The notes beneath the pieces are model-generated. The model did no database searches, had not been told where the DNA came from, and saw only the letters and a list, made by a program, of their open reading frames with translations. Made by a program: the position numbers and the translations under genes. Positions 1 to 8,488 of a stretch of DNA of 64,000 nt are shown piece after piece. Source of the DNA: Natronosalvus amylolyticus (GTDB lineage: Archaea > Halobacteriota > Halobacteria > Halobacteriales > Natrialbaceae); contig NZ_CP101156.1 of the NCBI RefSeq assembly GCF_024298845.1, positions 248,001 through 312,000 on the forward strand. The letters are read 5' to 3'. The first letter of the stretch is position 1; every line of letters begins with the position of its first letter.

Positions 1-2
1 CG

Positions 3-533
3 TTGAACACCGAAGCCCACTACGCGACGACCGCTCCGGAAATCTACGACGCACTCGACGACGAAGTGGGAGCGATCGTCGCCGGCTGTGGCACTGCTGG
101 GACGCTCATGGGAATCGCACGCTACGGTCGTGAACAGGAGTCGGAGACGTACGTGGCTGCCGTCGAACCTGAAGGCTCGCTGTACGGTGAGTTCCTCGGC
201 GAACACCGTGAGGAGGGTGCGTACAAAATCGAGGGGATCGGTACCCACAATACCGACACGAACGAACTCTTCGAACCCGACCTCGTCGACGACGTGTACG
301 CCGTTGCTGACGAGCGCGCCCACGAAGAACTCCACCGACTCGCCGCCGAAGAGGGACACCTGGTCGCTTCAAGTGCCAGCGCTGCCTGTGTCGCGGCGAA
401 ACACGTCGCTCGAGCGATTGCTGCAGGCGAGATCGACACACCGTATGAATCGGTCGTTACGGTCTTCCCGGACTCGAGTGAGCGCTATCTCTCGAAAGGA
501 ATCTATCGCTCGTTCGAAGAGTGGGACGATTAA
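3..533 (+). CDS. Cysteine synthase / PLP-dependent beta-replacing enzyme, C-terminal part
   Basis: C-terminal 176 residues of a fold-type II pyridoxal-phosphate enzyme of the cysteine synthase / cystathionine beta-synthase family, which makes cysteine from O-acetyl- or O-phosphoserine and sulfide. The glycine-rich loop GCGTAGTLMG matches the PLP-phosphate loop of the family, and the tail with SSASAACVAAKHVA and VVTVFPDSSERYLSKG is typical of the large domain. Family members have about 300 residues, so the N-terminal half with the PLP lysine lies before the window. The reading frame is open at the left edge, so position 3 is not the true start. The substrate cannot be decided from this part. 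Confidence 0.85.
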   Translation: MNTEAHYATTAPEIYDALDDEVGAIVAGCGTAGTLMGIARYGREQESETYVAAVEPEGSLYGEFLGEHREEGAYKIEGIGTHNTDTNELFEPDLVDDVYAVADERAHEELHRLAAEEGHLVASSASAACVAAKHVARAIAAGEIDTPYESVVTVFPDSSERYLSKGIYRSFEEWDD

Positions 534-798
534 GAACGCTCGAAGATCGAGTAGCGGTCCTGGCCGTCGACACGTACGCGAAATGGGACTGCATTCGGTT
601 TTGCCCAACAGTTGGCTCTCAGCAACCTACTCAGTAGCACCCAGAACGTCGACCGCCTCGTGAAACGGGACTCCGAAAGCGAACTTTCGTATCCGTTCAG
701 GGCTGGGAAGACACTCAGTACTCCGTCAATCGTCGACGTGTGGCCGAACCGATAGCGGTTGTCCAGTTCGGCCCACGCGTTCAGGCGTGACGAACCAC
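534..798 (-). other. Intergenic stretch with possible decayed small gene
   Basis: No intact recognisable gene. A 90-codon minus-strand frame (530-802, GTG start) ends in AVPFRVRVDGQDRYSIFERS. A second minus frame near 640-690 reads FGVPFHEAVDVLGATE and then stops. The two together look like fragments of one protein joined by a frameshift. This is only a reading impression; the sequence may simply be non-coding. Confidence 0.2.
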
Positions 799-1218
799 TC
801 ACCTACACAGGCGTCTGTGCTCGATTTTGATACATCGGTTCTGCACGACGGTCAGCCCGGCATTGATTGCTCGAGTCGCGGCTTCGTCGTCACGAATGCC
901 GAGCTGGGTCCAGATGACTGAGACGTCATCTCGGTCGAGGGTTGCTTCGACGATGTCACTGACCTCGTCGCTCGGCCGGAAGATACAGACGATATCGACT
1001 TCTTTCCCCTCGAGTTCATCGAGGGAATCGACGGCAGACCGTCCGAATATCTCCTCAGCGAAGGGATTGACCGGTCGAACATCGTAGCCCTGCTCGAGGA
1101 GATACTTTGGGACGTCGTGTGCCGCTTTTCCGGGCGTGCTCGAACAACCGACAACAGCAACCGTTTCCAATGAAAGAACCTCTCGAAGCGTCGAATCGTC
1201 GGGCGTACTGATGGGCAT
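799..1218 (-). CDS. CoA-binding domain protein (YccU type)
   Basis: A 139-residue single-domain Rossmann-fold protein of the CoA_binding_2 family. Visible features are the N-terminal VAVVGCSSTPGKAAHDVPKYL nucleotide/CoA loop, the YDVRPVNPFAEEIFG segment and the C-terminal AGLTVVQNRCIKIEH strand with the family cysteine. These proteins bind CoA through the fold shared with succinyl-CoA synthetase; the cellular role is not established. The ATG at 1218 gives the usual family length. An upstream extension to 1389 would overlap the neighbouring gene and has no family sequence. Confidence 0.85.
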   Translation of the reverse strand: MPISTPDDSTLREVLSLETVAVVGCSSTPGKAAHDVPKYLLEQGYDVRPVNPFAEEIFGRSAVDSLDELEGKEVDIVCIFRPSDEVSDIVEATLDRDDVSVIWTQLGIRDDEAATRAINAGLTVVQNRCIKIEHRRLCR

Positions 1219-1324
1219 ATCTCGAGTATCGTTCGCAATACCGTAACTGATTGGATCGAGGATTTTTCGCAATACGGTAACGAATTGGAAACGGTATCGT
1301 GGTGAGAACCGCTGATCAGCCCAC

Positions 1325-1948
1325 TCAGGATAGACCTGCTGTTCTGATCGTCTGTTCGTTTTCGTCATCGTTGTCGATTTCGATGACACCGTCGAACAGC
1401 TGTTTCAGCGTGTTCATCGTCTGATCGTCGTGAGCCGTCGAATCGATCACGTACACGCCAAGAGCGTCAGCGCTCTGAATCCGTCCGGTAAAGACGTGTA
1501 AGAACCGGAACACGGTCTGTAGGTTCGAGTACATCAACAGGGTCGACACCGAATGCAGCAGAATCCGGTTTTGCTGGAGGTCTCGGACCTGATAAAAGTC
1601 CTGTAAGAACTCGGAAAGTTTGATCCCGATACCGGTCATGTCGACGGGTGAGGAGGCGTATTTAATTCGTGGATCGTCGTCGAGGGTTCCCATTCCGCGC
1701 TGCTTGGTCACACAATCGACGATGCCGATATCAGGTTTCGTTCGTGTCGTTCGATCTGTGATCCTCGTCAGTACTTTATCGGCACTGTCTTTCGTGGTGA
1801 CCACGATCGTGCCCTCCCCTTTGTTGACACCACTTGCGAGAATATCGAACGCGAGATCACGCTTTCCAGTCAGTGGTGGCCCGGCAATTAACACGTTCGT
1901 CCCTGGAGTGACTGACTCCTCCGGAAGGACATCTGCGAGATCATACAT
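1325..1948 (-). CDS. RecA/RAD55-superfamily ATPase-like protein (haloarchaeal HTR-like)
   Basis: A 207-residue KaiC/RAD55-like protein without other domains. Walker A is GPPLTGKRD near residue 24, with VLIAG as the preceding strand. The segment RILLHSVSTLLMYS looks like the hydrophobic Walker B strand with its usual acidic residue missing, so ATP hydrolysis is uncertain. Such proteins are common in haloarchaea, often near signalling genes, and are sometimes called HTR-like proteins; the function is unknown. It ends 106 bp before the CoA-binding gene on the same strand. There is no DNA-binding or receptor domain. Confidence 0.75.
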   Translation of the reverse strand: MYDLADVLPEESVTPGTNVLIAGPPLTGKRDLAFDILASGVNKGEGTIVVTTKDSADKVLTRITDRTTRTKPDIGIVDCVTKQRGMGTLDDDPRIKYASSPVDMTGIGIKLSEFLQDFYQVRDLQQNRILLHSVSTLLMYSNLQTVFRFLHVFTGRIQSADALGVYVIDSTAHDDQTMNTLKQLFDGVIEIDNDDENEQTIRTAGLS

Positions 1949-2312
1949 GTCAGCTGCTCACACCCACCTGCAGTCACGGGTATCGGACGGCTGCTGGTGA
2001 CTGCCCCAGTACATGGTCAATAGATGAAGCAACCGGGTTATAGTACTTTTGATTAAATACTGGCTGAATTCGCTCGAGTGATGCTTACTATTCGCTGAAA
2101 CGACAGGTTTTGGGGAGGTGGGAGCCCATAATGGGCCGTCGGCATTTTCGCCTCGAGCCGTGACGTCCCCGTTTACCATCCGTCTGTTCTGGTCGCTATG
2201 GCACATACTGAACCAATCGATGCATCGACCGCTCACCCGCTGACAGTCGGTTTGCAGTGACTTACAGGAGCTACTATCGAGATCACCGCGGGTGCACAGC
2301 AAACGGCCGCAC
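1949..2312. other. Intergenic region, no gene seen
   Basis: 364 bp between the 3' end of the prenyltransferase gene and the start of the ATPase gene, both on the minus strand. It contains an AT-richer patch around 2036-2060 that, read on the minus strand, includes a TATA-like TACTATAAC about 90 bp upstream of the ATPase start. Short open frames here have no recognisable protein sequence. Confidence 0.4.
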
Positions 2313-3155
2313 TCAAAACGATCCCGTTGCCCGGCCGACGATGAACGCAAGGACGGCGAGAAACATCCCATATTTCAGATGTGACTGACCAGCCGTTGGA
2401 TCGTCAAAACTCTCGTAGGCAGCATACAGCATGACGATGTCTGCCGGAATAACCAGTGCCAGGTATGCGACACCAAACCCGTGTGTGAAATACGGGAGTG
2501 GACTGGCGATGACGGCGATGACCAATAACACGGCCCCCACTTGTAACGACTGTCGTTCGCCGATGGCGATCGGAAGCGTTCGCAATCCTTCCTCGCGGTC
2601 ACCATCGATATCTTCGACGTCCTTAATTATTTCTCGTGTCAGCGTCGCGACTGCAGCCAGAACGAACAATACAGCCGTTGCCCAGACATCCCCGACCGCT
2701 GCCCCGCCGAACAAGAACGTACTCCCGACCAGGTAGGCCACCAGCGCGTTCCCAACCCCTGGCAGGCCCTTGAACCACTCCGTGTAACTAATGAGCGCGA
2801 GGAGATTGATCGCTGCAATGGCAATCGCTAGCGGCGGAAGCATAACCGCAAACCCAACAGCCAGGGCGAACAAAACCCCGCTGAAGACGAGTGCCCCGCG
2901 CGGGCTGACAGCACCTCGAGGGATCGCTCGCTGGGGCTGGTTGATCCGATCGATCTCTCGATCGAAGTAATCGTTAATCGCGTTTCCCGCTCCGACAGCT
3001 AGCGCCGTCGCCGCGATTGCACTGGCTACATGTACTGGCGACTCTAGCACTCCACCAGCCACGTACGCGCCAAGAAATGTCAGCATCGACGCTGCAATCA
3101 CGTTTATCGGCCGCATCAACTCGAGCAAACCACGAATCGTCGCCCACAGCGCCAT
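2313..3155 (-). CDS. Digeranylgeranylglyceryl phosphate synthase (UbiA family)
   Basis: A 280-residue integral membrane prenyltransferase. It adds the second geranylgeranyl chain to geranylgeranylglyceryl phosphate, the second ether-bond step of archaeal membrane lipid synthesis. It starts with the family pattern MALWATIRGLLELMRPINV and carries the Mg/diphosphate-binding aspartate motif NAINDYFDREID near residue 60. A second aspartate region, TREIIKDVEDIDGDREEG, is near residue 170. Hydrophobic segments consistent with about nine membrane helices cover the rest. Other UbiA enzymes (menaquinone, heme O) share the motifs, but the N-terminal pattern and length fit the archaeal lipid enzyme best. 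Confidence 0.88.
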   Translation of the reverse strand: MALWATIRGLLELMRPINVIAASMLTFLGAYVAGGVLESPVHVASAIAATALAVGAGNAINDYFDREIDRINQPQRAIPRGAVSPRGALVFSGVLFALAVGFAVMLPPLAIAIAAINLLALISYTEWFKGLPGVGNALVAYLVGSTFLFGGAAVGDVWATAVLFVLAAVATLTREIIKDVEDIDGDREEGLRTLPIAIGERQSLQVGAVLLVIAVIASPLPYFTHGFGVAYLALVIPADIVMLYAAYESFDDPTAGQSHLKYGMFLAVLAFIVGRATGSF

Positions 3156-3533
3156 GCAGAAGTCTGCTCAGTGCGCCGATATAAACCGTACGAAACACCG
3201 TGCCATCGTCAGCCTGGCACCCAGGTATACCAAATTGATTCGAAGGAGGGCCAAACCGTTTCGGTTGCCACTCAGTGATTCCTCGAGCCTGAACGTGTGA
3301 GTCGAGTACGGGTGTCAGTTCGACATACACGTCGACGTTTGGGGCGGTACTCATAGGGAGTATCGGAGGCGTTCATCGGTACCGACGAAGAATCGAGGCA
3401 CAGCGTCGACAGCCGTCCTTTGAACCCGTCGGCTGGCTACGATACTCCCTATCAGCAGGAGTCATCCTCGTGGTTGACTTCCCCGAGCGTAGTGCGTTCG
3501 ATCAGTACCACGAGTACTGCGTTCGAAAATACG
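3156..3533. other. Intergenic region holding the 96-bp repeat
   Basis: 378 bp between the prenyltransferase start and the 3' end of the small DUF7511-type gene. Apart from the foldback repeat at 3355-3450 no gene is supported. The open frames here are short and compositionally unlike the neighbouring genes. Confidence 0.4.
3355..3450. repeat. 96-bp dispersed foldback repeat, copy 1
   Basis: Begins AGGGAGTATCG and ends with its exact inverse CGATACTCCCT. An inner stem CAGCCG...CGGCTG lies near the right end, and the palindrome CGGTACCG near the left. A second copy of the same length, about 90% identical, lies at 38956-39051 in the same orientation. Both copies are intergenic. The form suggests a small non-autonomous mobile element or a conserved structured RNA; no coding sequence is present. 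Confidence 0.75.
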
Positions 3534-3722
3534 TTAGCGCATTGCCTCGAGTTCACACAGGGTCGATCTGTCGACCGAAATCCACTGTGTCATTCGATCG
3601 ATGTCTGCAGCGTCCTCTGGAACAACCGTCCATGTGTGCCCGTCGTCTGTGAGTAACTCGAGTGGGGCCTGGTCGTCATCGCGCTCTGCAGCAGTGTCGG
3701 CCGGGTATTCATAGACGGTCAT
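3534..3722 (-). CDS. Small conserved haloarchaeal protein (DUF7511 type)
   Basis: A 62-residue acidic protein, MTVYEYPADTAAERDDDQAP at the start and WTVVPEDAADIDRMTQWISV near the end. The pattern of a WTVVPEDA core followed by RMTQWI and a closing Leu-rich helix is one I recognise from small haloarchaeal proteins assigned to DUF7511. The function is unknown. The ATG at 3722 was chosen because the conserved sequence begins just after it; a longer frame to 3809 adds low-complexity residues that do not look coding. Confidence 0.6.
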   Translation of the reverse strand: MTVYEYPADTAAERDDDQAPLELLTDDGHTWTVVPEDAADIDRMTQWISVDRSTLCELEAMR

Positions 3723-3916
3723 GGCTCTAGGTAACTCTTGGATCGCGACGGTACTACCCCCTCCGATTATTTTCAAGGAATGGGAACGAGTGTCTCGACC
3801 ACCATGCACAGGCCTGACGAGGGAGTCGCTGTTTTGGCGTCCAAGGGTCGGAGACTGAGTCCCGACAGAGGGGTGTCGTGTGCGAGGGGGTGACTCGAGC
3901 GGCCAAAATCGAGTGA

Positions 3917-3923
3917 CTTATAC
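3917..3923 (+). promoter_or_regulatory. TATA box of tRNA-Arg
   Basis: CTTATAC lies 27-33 bp upstream of the first tRNA base, the standard archaeal TBP-site spacing, in an otherwise GC-rich stretch. Confidence 0.5.
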
Positions 3924-3949
3924 AGGGTCATCGGAAAGAAGTGGGTACA

Positions 3950-4024
3950 GGGCGCTTAGCTCAGTCTGGACAGAGTGCTTGGCTTCGGACCAAGTTGTCG
4001 CGGGTTCAAATCCTGCAGCGCCCA
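3950..4024 (+). tRNA. tRNA-Arg (anticodon UCG)
   Basis: The acceptor stem GGGCGCT pairs with AGCGCCC, followed by discriminator A. The anticodon stem-loop CTTGG-CTTCGGA-CCAAG puts TCG at positions 34-36, which reads the arginine codon CGA. The T arm GCGGG-TTCAAAT-CCTGC is canonical with one G-T pair. No intron and no encoded CCA is present. Confidence 0.95.
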
Positions 4025-4310
4025 TCCGATTTTCAGTTGATTAGGATTTGGAGGACGGGCGCGGATTGTATTTGAATATCCCGGATATACCCCGCTAAGA
4101 GCCCAACCCGCAACGGGTTGCACCCTCTGTCGCCATTGATTTCTGGTCGAGTTGACGCACTCATTTAGCAAATAGCTGTGCATCCCACCGGAGCCCGCAC
4201 AAGTTTGTGAAAGCGGGGCCGGTGAGCTCCATCAATAGCACTCCGACGGCGGGAGAGGCTGATCACGGCTGGATTATGTTGTCTCGACAGCCTCGACGAC
4301 TAACTCGAGG

Positions 4311-5879
4311 TCACCCGATCCGTCGGTGGCGTAGATATTGACCGAGAAACACGAAAGCGAGCACGATGGATGGGATTTCGAGGGGATACTCGTGAAACGC
4401 GAAGATTGCGCCAGCGGTGAGCAGCCCACTGGCGACGATAGCGTAGCCGACTGCAGGATCACCGCCACTGGGTGACTCGGTGGGGGTCGTTCGAACAACG
4501 AGTTCACCGCGTTCGAGCTGTCCGAAGACGGTATCGAACCGTGCTGGTGCACGCGCGAGGACAGGCACTGACGCGCGGACGTCGTTCTGTACGTCGGTGA
4601 AGAGCGCCTCGAGTTCGCTTTCGATGAACCCGTGATCGACGAGAAATGATTGGGTGACTGTGAGGAAATCGAACTCCGGATCGAGTGATCGGCAAACGCC
4701 CTCACCGACGGTCCCAACCCGGACGAGCAACATGACGTTCGGTGGGATACGAAACGGGAAGTCATGCAACATCGAGAACAGTTCGGTGATGATCGCTCGC
4801 CATGTGACCGTCGATTGCCCCTCGAGATTTTCGATGACTAACTCGAGCACCTGGCGGACGGCGATGCGGTCGACCGTTGGCTCGAGGATCTCGAGGGCGA
4901 TGAGGGTGTTCAACAGCCCATCGATATCGCGACGGACGAGTGAGCGGTAGAGTCTCGTTATATCGGCCTGTTCCTGTTCGCTGAGCCGTTGGCTCATACC
5001 GAAATCGTACAGAATAAGGGTTCCATCTGCCCCGATTGCCAGGTTACCGGGGTGGGGATCGGCGTGAAACACGCCGTCGACGAGCCCCATTTTTAGGAAG
5101 GTTCGCGAGACCAGGGTCGCCAGTTCGGTCGGTTCGAGGTCGGTGGCATCGAGTGCGTCGGCAGTCGTGATCTTCTCGCCCTCGACGTACTCCATCGCAA
5201 CGATACGTTGAGAACACAGATCAGGGTGTGTCGCTGGGATGCACACACGGTCATCATCGGCGAAGTTGGCTCCGATTTCGGCCATAATTTCGGCCTCACG
5301 CTGGAAGTCAAGTTCGTCCAGAATTATCTGCTCGAAGTCGTCCGTGACGTTCTCGAGGGAGTATCGCTGCCGTTCGTTAGCGAACGGTGCGATCAGTGGG
5401 ACGAGCCCCCGTATTACCCGTAAATCGCGTTTGATTATCGGGACGAGGCCCGGCCGTCTGACCTTCAATGCGATTTTCTCACCCTCGTATTCGGCCGTGT
5501 AGACGAACGCGAGGGAGCCACCAGCGACCGTTTCGACTGTCTGCTGGTCGATACGGTCGCCTACCTCCGCTTCCAGGACGGTAAGGGGGTCGCCACCGGC
5601 CTCTTCTGGAATCTCGTTTTGTAAGGTGGCGAACGCCTCGATGTACGTCGGGGGGATGAGATCTGGGCGTGTCGAAAGCACCTGTCCGACTTTGATAAAC
5701 GCTGGACCGAGGTTGAGCATCGTCTGTGTCAATCTATCGGCCCGGTCGCGATGGACTGCCTTTGACACCTGCCGTGACGGCCCAAACAGCAAGAAGCGTC
5801 GACGGTCTCGCACAAATGCCAGGAGGAGTGGGAAAAATCGGACGAGAACCTGTAGATATCTACGTAAATAGCCCTTCAT
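4311..5879 (-). CDS. ABC1/UbiB (AarF) family atypical kinase
   Basis: A 522-residue protein-kinase-like membrane protein. Family signatures are the KVGQVLSTRPDLIP helix (KxGQ motif) near residue 62, a lysine-bearing strand IALKVRRPG near 135, catalytic-loop HADPHPGNLA near 278 and metal-binding LYDFGMS near 295. The C-terminus has two hydrophobic segments (about residues 470-515), as in membrane-anchored UbiB proteins. Bacterial and mitochondrial relatives support ubiquinone synthesis by an ATPase or lipid-handling activity. Haloarchaea use menaquinone, so the role here is unknown. It has no obvious operon partner. Confidence 0.88.
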   Translation of the reverse strand: MKGYLRRYLQVLVRFFPLLLAFVRDRRRFLLFGPSRQVSKAVHRDRADRLTQTMLNLGPAFIKVGQVLSTRPDLIPPTYIEAFATLQNEIPEEAGGDPLTVLEAEVGDRIDQQTVETVAGGSLAFVYTAEYEGEKIALKVRRPGLVPIIKRDLRVIRGLVPLIAPFANERQRYSLENVTDDFEQIILDELDFQREAEIMAEIGANFADDDRVCIPATHPDLCSQRIVAMEYVEGEKITTADALDATDLEPTELATLVSRTFLKMGLVDGVFHADPHPGNLAIGADGTLILYDFGMSQRLSEQEQADITRLYRSLVRRDIDGLLNTLIALEILEPTVDRIAVRQVLELVIENLEGQSTVTWRAIITELFSMLHDFPFRIPPNVMLLVRVGTVGEGVCRSLDPEFDFLTVTQSFLVDHGFIESELEALFTDVQNDVRASVPVLARAPARFDTVFGQLERGELVVRTTPTESPSGGDPAVGYAIVASGLLTAGAIFAFHEYPLEIPSIVLAFVFLGQYLRHRRIG

Positions 5880-6130
5880 TGACGACTACGCCTCCAGATG
5901 ACGCACAGTCCCCTATCCATACGCTATGTTCGGTCACCAACTACAAATTATCAGTGGTGCTGAGTGGTTCGTTACGCTTGAACGTGTGAATCGAACCAAT
6001 AGCGTTCGTTGGGTTCGGCTTGGACGTCAACGCGTGGCGGGGGATTGAAAGACTCCGAGAACATCGTATTTGTATAGGCGAAGAGAATAACACGTGTGTG
6101 CACTCGAGATGATTCACAACTGGATCGGCC

Positions 6131-7435
6131 ATGAGTGAGCGTGATCAATTGGCCGGACTGTTTCTGACGGGTACGAGAAATACGGTGGTTTCGTGGCTTC
6201 TCGTCGGGGTGTTGGGAGTAAATCTTCTCGGCGGAATCTACCTTGGGCGGTACGAATCAACTCTGTTCAGTGCCGTTGCGATAGTGATTATTCTTGCGCC
6301 TGCAGCGGTGTTTCGAGATCCAACGATCGTCCCACCGTGGTATTTTATCGGACTAATCTGTCTTCCAGTACTGTGGGAGACGTTCGCTCCACAGCCACTT
6401 GTGACGGCAATCGTCCCAAATCTCGTCCTCGCGACGCTCGGATTACTGATTGCAGTGGAACTCCACCGGTTTACGTCACTGCGCCTGATTCCGTGGTTCG
6501 CGGTCTTGCTCACAGTGTTATTTACGCTTGCTATGGCAGGGGTGTTGAACGTGTTTCGATGGTCGGCAGATGTGCTGTTCGAAACGAGGTTCCTTCTCGA
6601 CGGACGAAGTCAAGACGCAATCAATGCAGCGGTGATGATAGAATTTGTGTATGCAACTATCGCTGGGCTATTTGGTGGTGCGATTTTCTACGCGTATTTC
6701 AGGTACGTCACCAGGCATCCACATCCCCAGATGTCGGTCCCCATGACACCACAGGAAGACCCACCTGACATCAAAGCAGTCTCCCTTAGTAACCGTCTCG
6801 GAGTTTCGTCAGTTCGGCAAGTGCAACTGGTTCGTCTCATGCAGGGTGGGCTCGTCGTCGTTCTCGCATACGGGTTGTGGACGCTGGAGCTCCCGGTCGT
6901 TACGAACGCTCTGATCGCACTTTCGATTACGGTTATTCCCGCAGTTATGAAGGGAGATTTGAAGCTAGCAGTCGACCCTGGACTCGCCCTTTGGGTCACG
7001 AGTGCTGTCTTCTTACACGCCATCGGAACCGCGGGGCTATACGACGCCTTCGGCCCATGGGATCACCTTACCCACACGCTCTCGGCGACTGTTGTTGGTG
7101 CTGGTGGGTATGCCACGCTGAGAGCGATACACATTCACGATCCGGCGATACATCTCCCGCGTTGGGCGCTGTTTGCGTTCACCGTTGTGTTCGTCCTCGC
7201 TATGGGCGTCATCTGGGAGATTCTCGAGTTTATCGTCGATCAGGGGGCGCTCATGCTCGGGATAGAGCCCGTCCTGGCCCAACATGGTATCGACGATACG
7301 ATGCTGGACATGCTATTTAATACGCTGGGGGCGGTTGTCGTCGCCACGTGGGGGACGGTGTATCTCACGGAGGTCGCTGCTAGTCTCGCGGCACAACTCG
7401 AGAACCGGTTTGGGACTGCAGAACGGGACCAGTGA
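6131..7435 (+). CDS. Multi-span membrane protein, haloarchaeal conserved
   Basis: A 434-residue integral membrane protein with about ten to twelve predicted spans. The C-terminal half contains the charged membrane motifs GPWDHLTHTLSA and VIWEILEFIVDQ, together with a helix carrying DTMLDMLFNTLGA. This WDHxTH / WExLEF / DxxxDxxxNTxG pattern is the one seen in YjdF/DUF2238-like membrane proteins. The N-terminal half looks like a divergent extra membrane domain. The function is unknown. The ATG at 6131 follows a short upstream region; the next gene begins 308 bp later and is probably separate. Confidence 0.65.
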   Translation: MSERDQLAGLFLTGTRNTVVSWLLVGVLGVNLLGGIYLGRYESTLFSAVAIVIILAPAAVFRDPTIVPPWYFIGLICLPVLWETFAPQPLVTAIVPNLVLATLGLLIAVELHRFTSLRLIPWFAVLLTVLFTLAMAGVLNVFRWSADVLFETRFLLDGRSQDAINAAVMIEFVYATIAGLFGGAIFYAYFRYVTRHPHPQMSVPMTPQEDPPDIKAVSLSNRLGVSSVRQVQLVRLMQGGLVVVLAYGLWTLELPVVTNALIALSITVIPAVMKGDLKLAVDPGLALWVTSAVFLHAIGTAGLYDAFGPWDHLTHTLSATVVGAGGYATLRAIHIHDPAIHLPRWALFAFTVVFVLAMGVIWEILEFIVDQGALMLGIEPVLAQHGIDDTMLDMLFNTLGAVVVATWGTVYLTEVAASLAAQLENRFGTAERDQ

Positions 7436-7743
7436 TCCTCGAGTGATACGGTTTCCTGTGGTCGCACAGGTGATTTTCGACGCCGAGAGGGCGACTACCA
7501 GTAAACACTACAGCAGATCGTATGAGGTGGCTGTGAACTCACTCGGAGTCAAATCGGTCGAAACTCACCCTTCAACTGACCTGGAGAGGACAGAATTTTC
7601 GTCCGGTTTCGAAACACTCGCGTTGCTATCGATGGATTTCTTCGCCATTTGAGCGTCGACGTGGCAGGCGCGGTCGGGTATTGGTAGACAGACGCTAGCA
7701 GGCCGACACGTTAAAGACTATTTGTCCCCTTAGAAGGGACACG
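7436..7743. other. Intergenic region, no gene seen
   Basis: 308 bp without a convincing gene. The right end holds the promoter of the following DUF457 gene. Confidence 0.4.
7711..7716 (+). promoter_or_regulatory. TATA-like element of the DUF457 gene
   Basis: TTAAAG centred about 30 bp upstream of the ATG at 7744, which fits an archaeal promoter with a leaderless or nearly leaderless transcript. Confidence 0.35.
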
Positions 7744-8358
7744 ATGATGCTTCCGACTCATGCCCTCGCCGGGATGGCACTCGCTTTGCCGTTACTAGCG
7801 GTGGCACCGGAATACGCTCCGATAGCGTTCGTCGCAGGGTTACTCGGTGGCATTTTCCCCGACCTAGATATGTACGCCGGGCACCGGAAAACGCTTCACT
7901 ATCCCGTCTACTACAGTGTTTTTGCGGTCGTCGCAACCGGTGTTGCTCTCCTCATCCCGACGGCGGGTACTGTCGCCATTTCCGTGTTCCTGCTGGCTGC
8001 TGCCCTCCACAGCGTTACTGACATCTTCGGCAGCGGCCTCGAGTTACGACCGTGGGAAGGAAACTCGAATAAGGCAGTGTACAGCCATTATCACGGCACC
8101 TGGATTGCCCCGCGAAAGGTGCTCAGCTATGATGGCTCACCTGCCGATCTCCTCCTCTCGGTCGTCCTCGCTGTTCCCCTGGTATACGTCCTCGAGGGGG
8201 GACTCCAGTGGGTCGTCATTGGGGCAGTCGTCGTCGCCGGAATTTACACGGCACTTCGACGTGTTCTCGCTGACCTGGCACCCGTGGTCGTCGGCTTCCT
8301 TCCCTCGAGCGTGTATCCGTACGTTCCAGCACGGTACCTCGAGGATACGGCGAGGTAG
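7744..8358 (+). CDS. DUF457/YdjM family membrane-bound metal-dependent hydrolase
   Basis: A 204-residue membrane protein. The family hallmark is the histidine/aspartate-rich set: N-terminal PTHALAG, then GGIFPDLDMYAGHRKTLHYP near residue 35 and LHSVTDIFGSG near 90. Together these form a predicted metal site embedded among four to six hydrophobic helices. A further conserved-looking SHYHGTW follows near 115. The family is distantly related to YdjM of E. coli; substrates are unknown. The start is an ATG-ATG pair; either could serve. Confidence 0.75.
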   Translation: MMLPTHALAGMALALPLLAVAPEYAPIAFVAGLLGGIFPDLDMYAGHRKTLHYPVYYSVFAVVATGVALLIPTAGTVAISVFLLAAALHSVTDIFGSGLELRPWEGNSNKAVYSHYHGTWIAPRKVLSYDGSPADLLLSVVLAVPLVYVLEGGLQWVVIGAVVVAGIYTALRRVLADLAPVVVGFLPSSVYPYVPARYLEDTAR

Positions 8359-8488
8359 TTACATCCAACGGTGAATGTGGAAACTGAGTGCTTCGTCACG
8401 CCTGCTCGAGTGATCCGACCCGATGGATTCGACTCGCACGTCAACGTATAACTGAATACTGAGTATCCGTGCTGAAAAACTGAACCGG

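Noticed and set aside
3956-4183. Minus-strand frame over tRNA-Arg with DLNPRQLGPK-like sequence
   Set aside because: It is the antisense translation of the tRNA, a well-known false protein.
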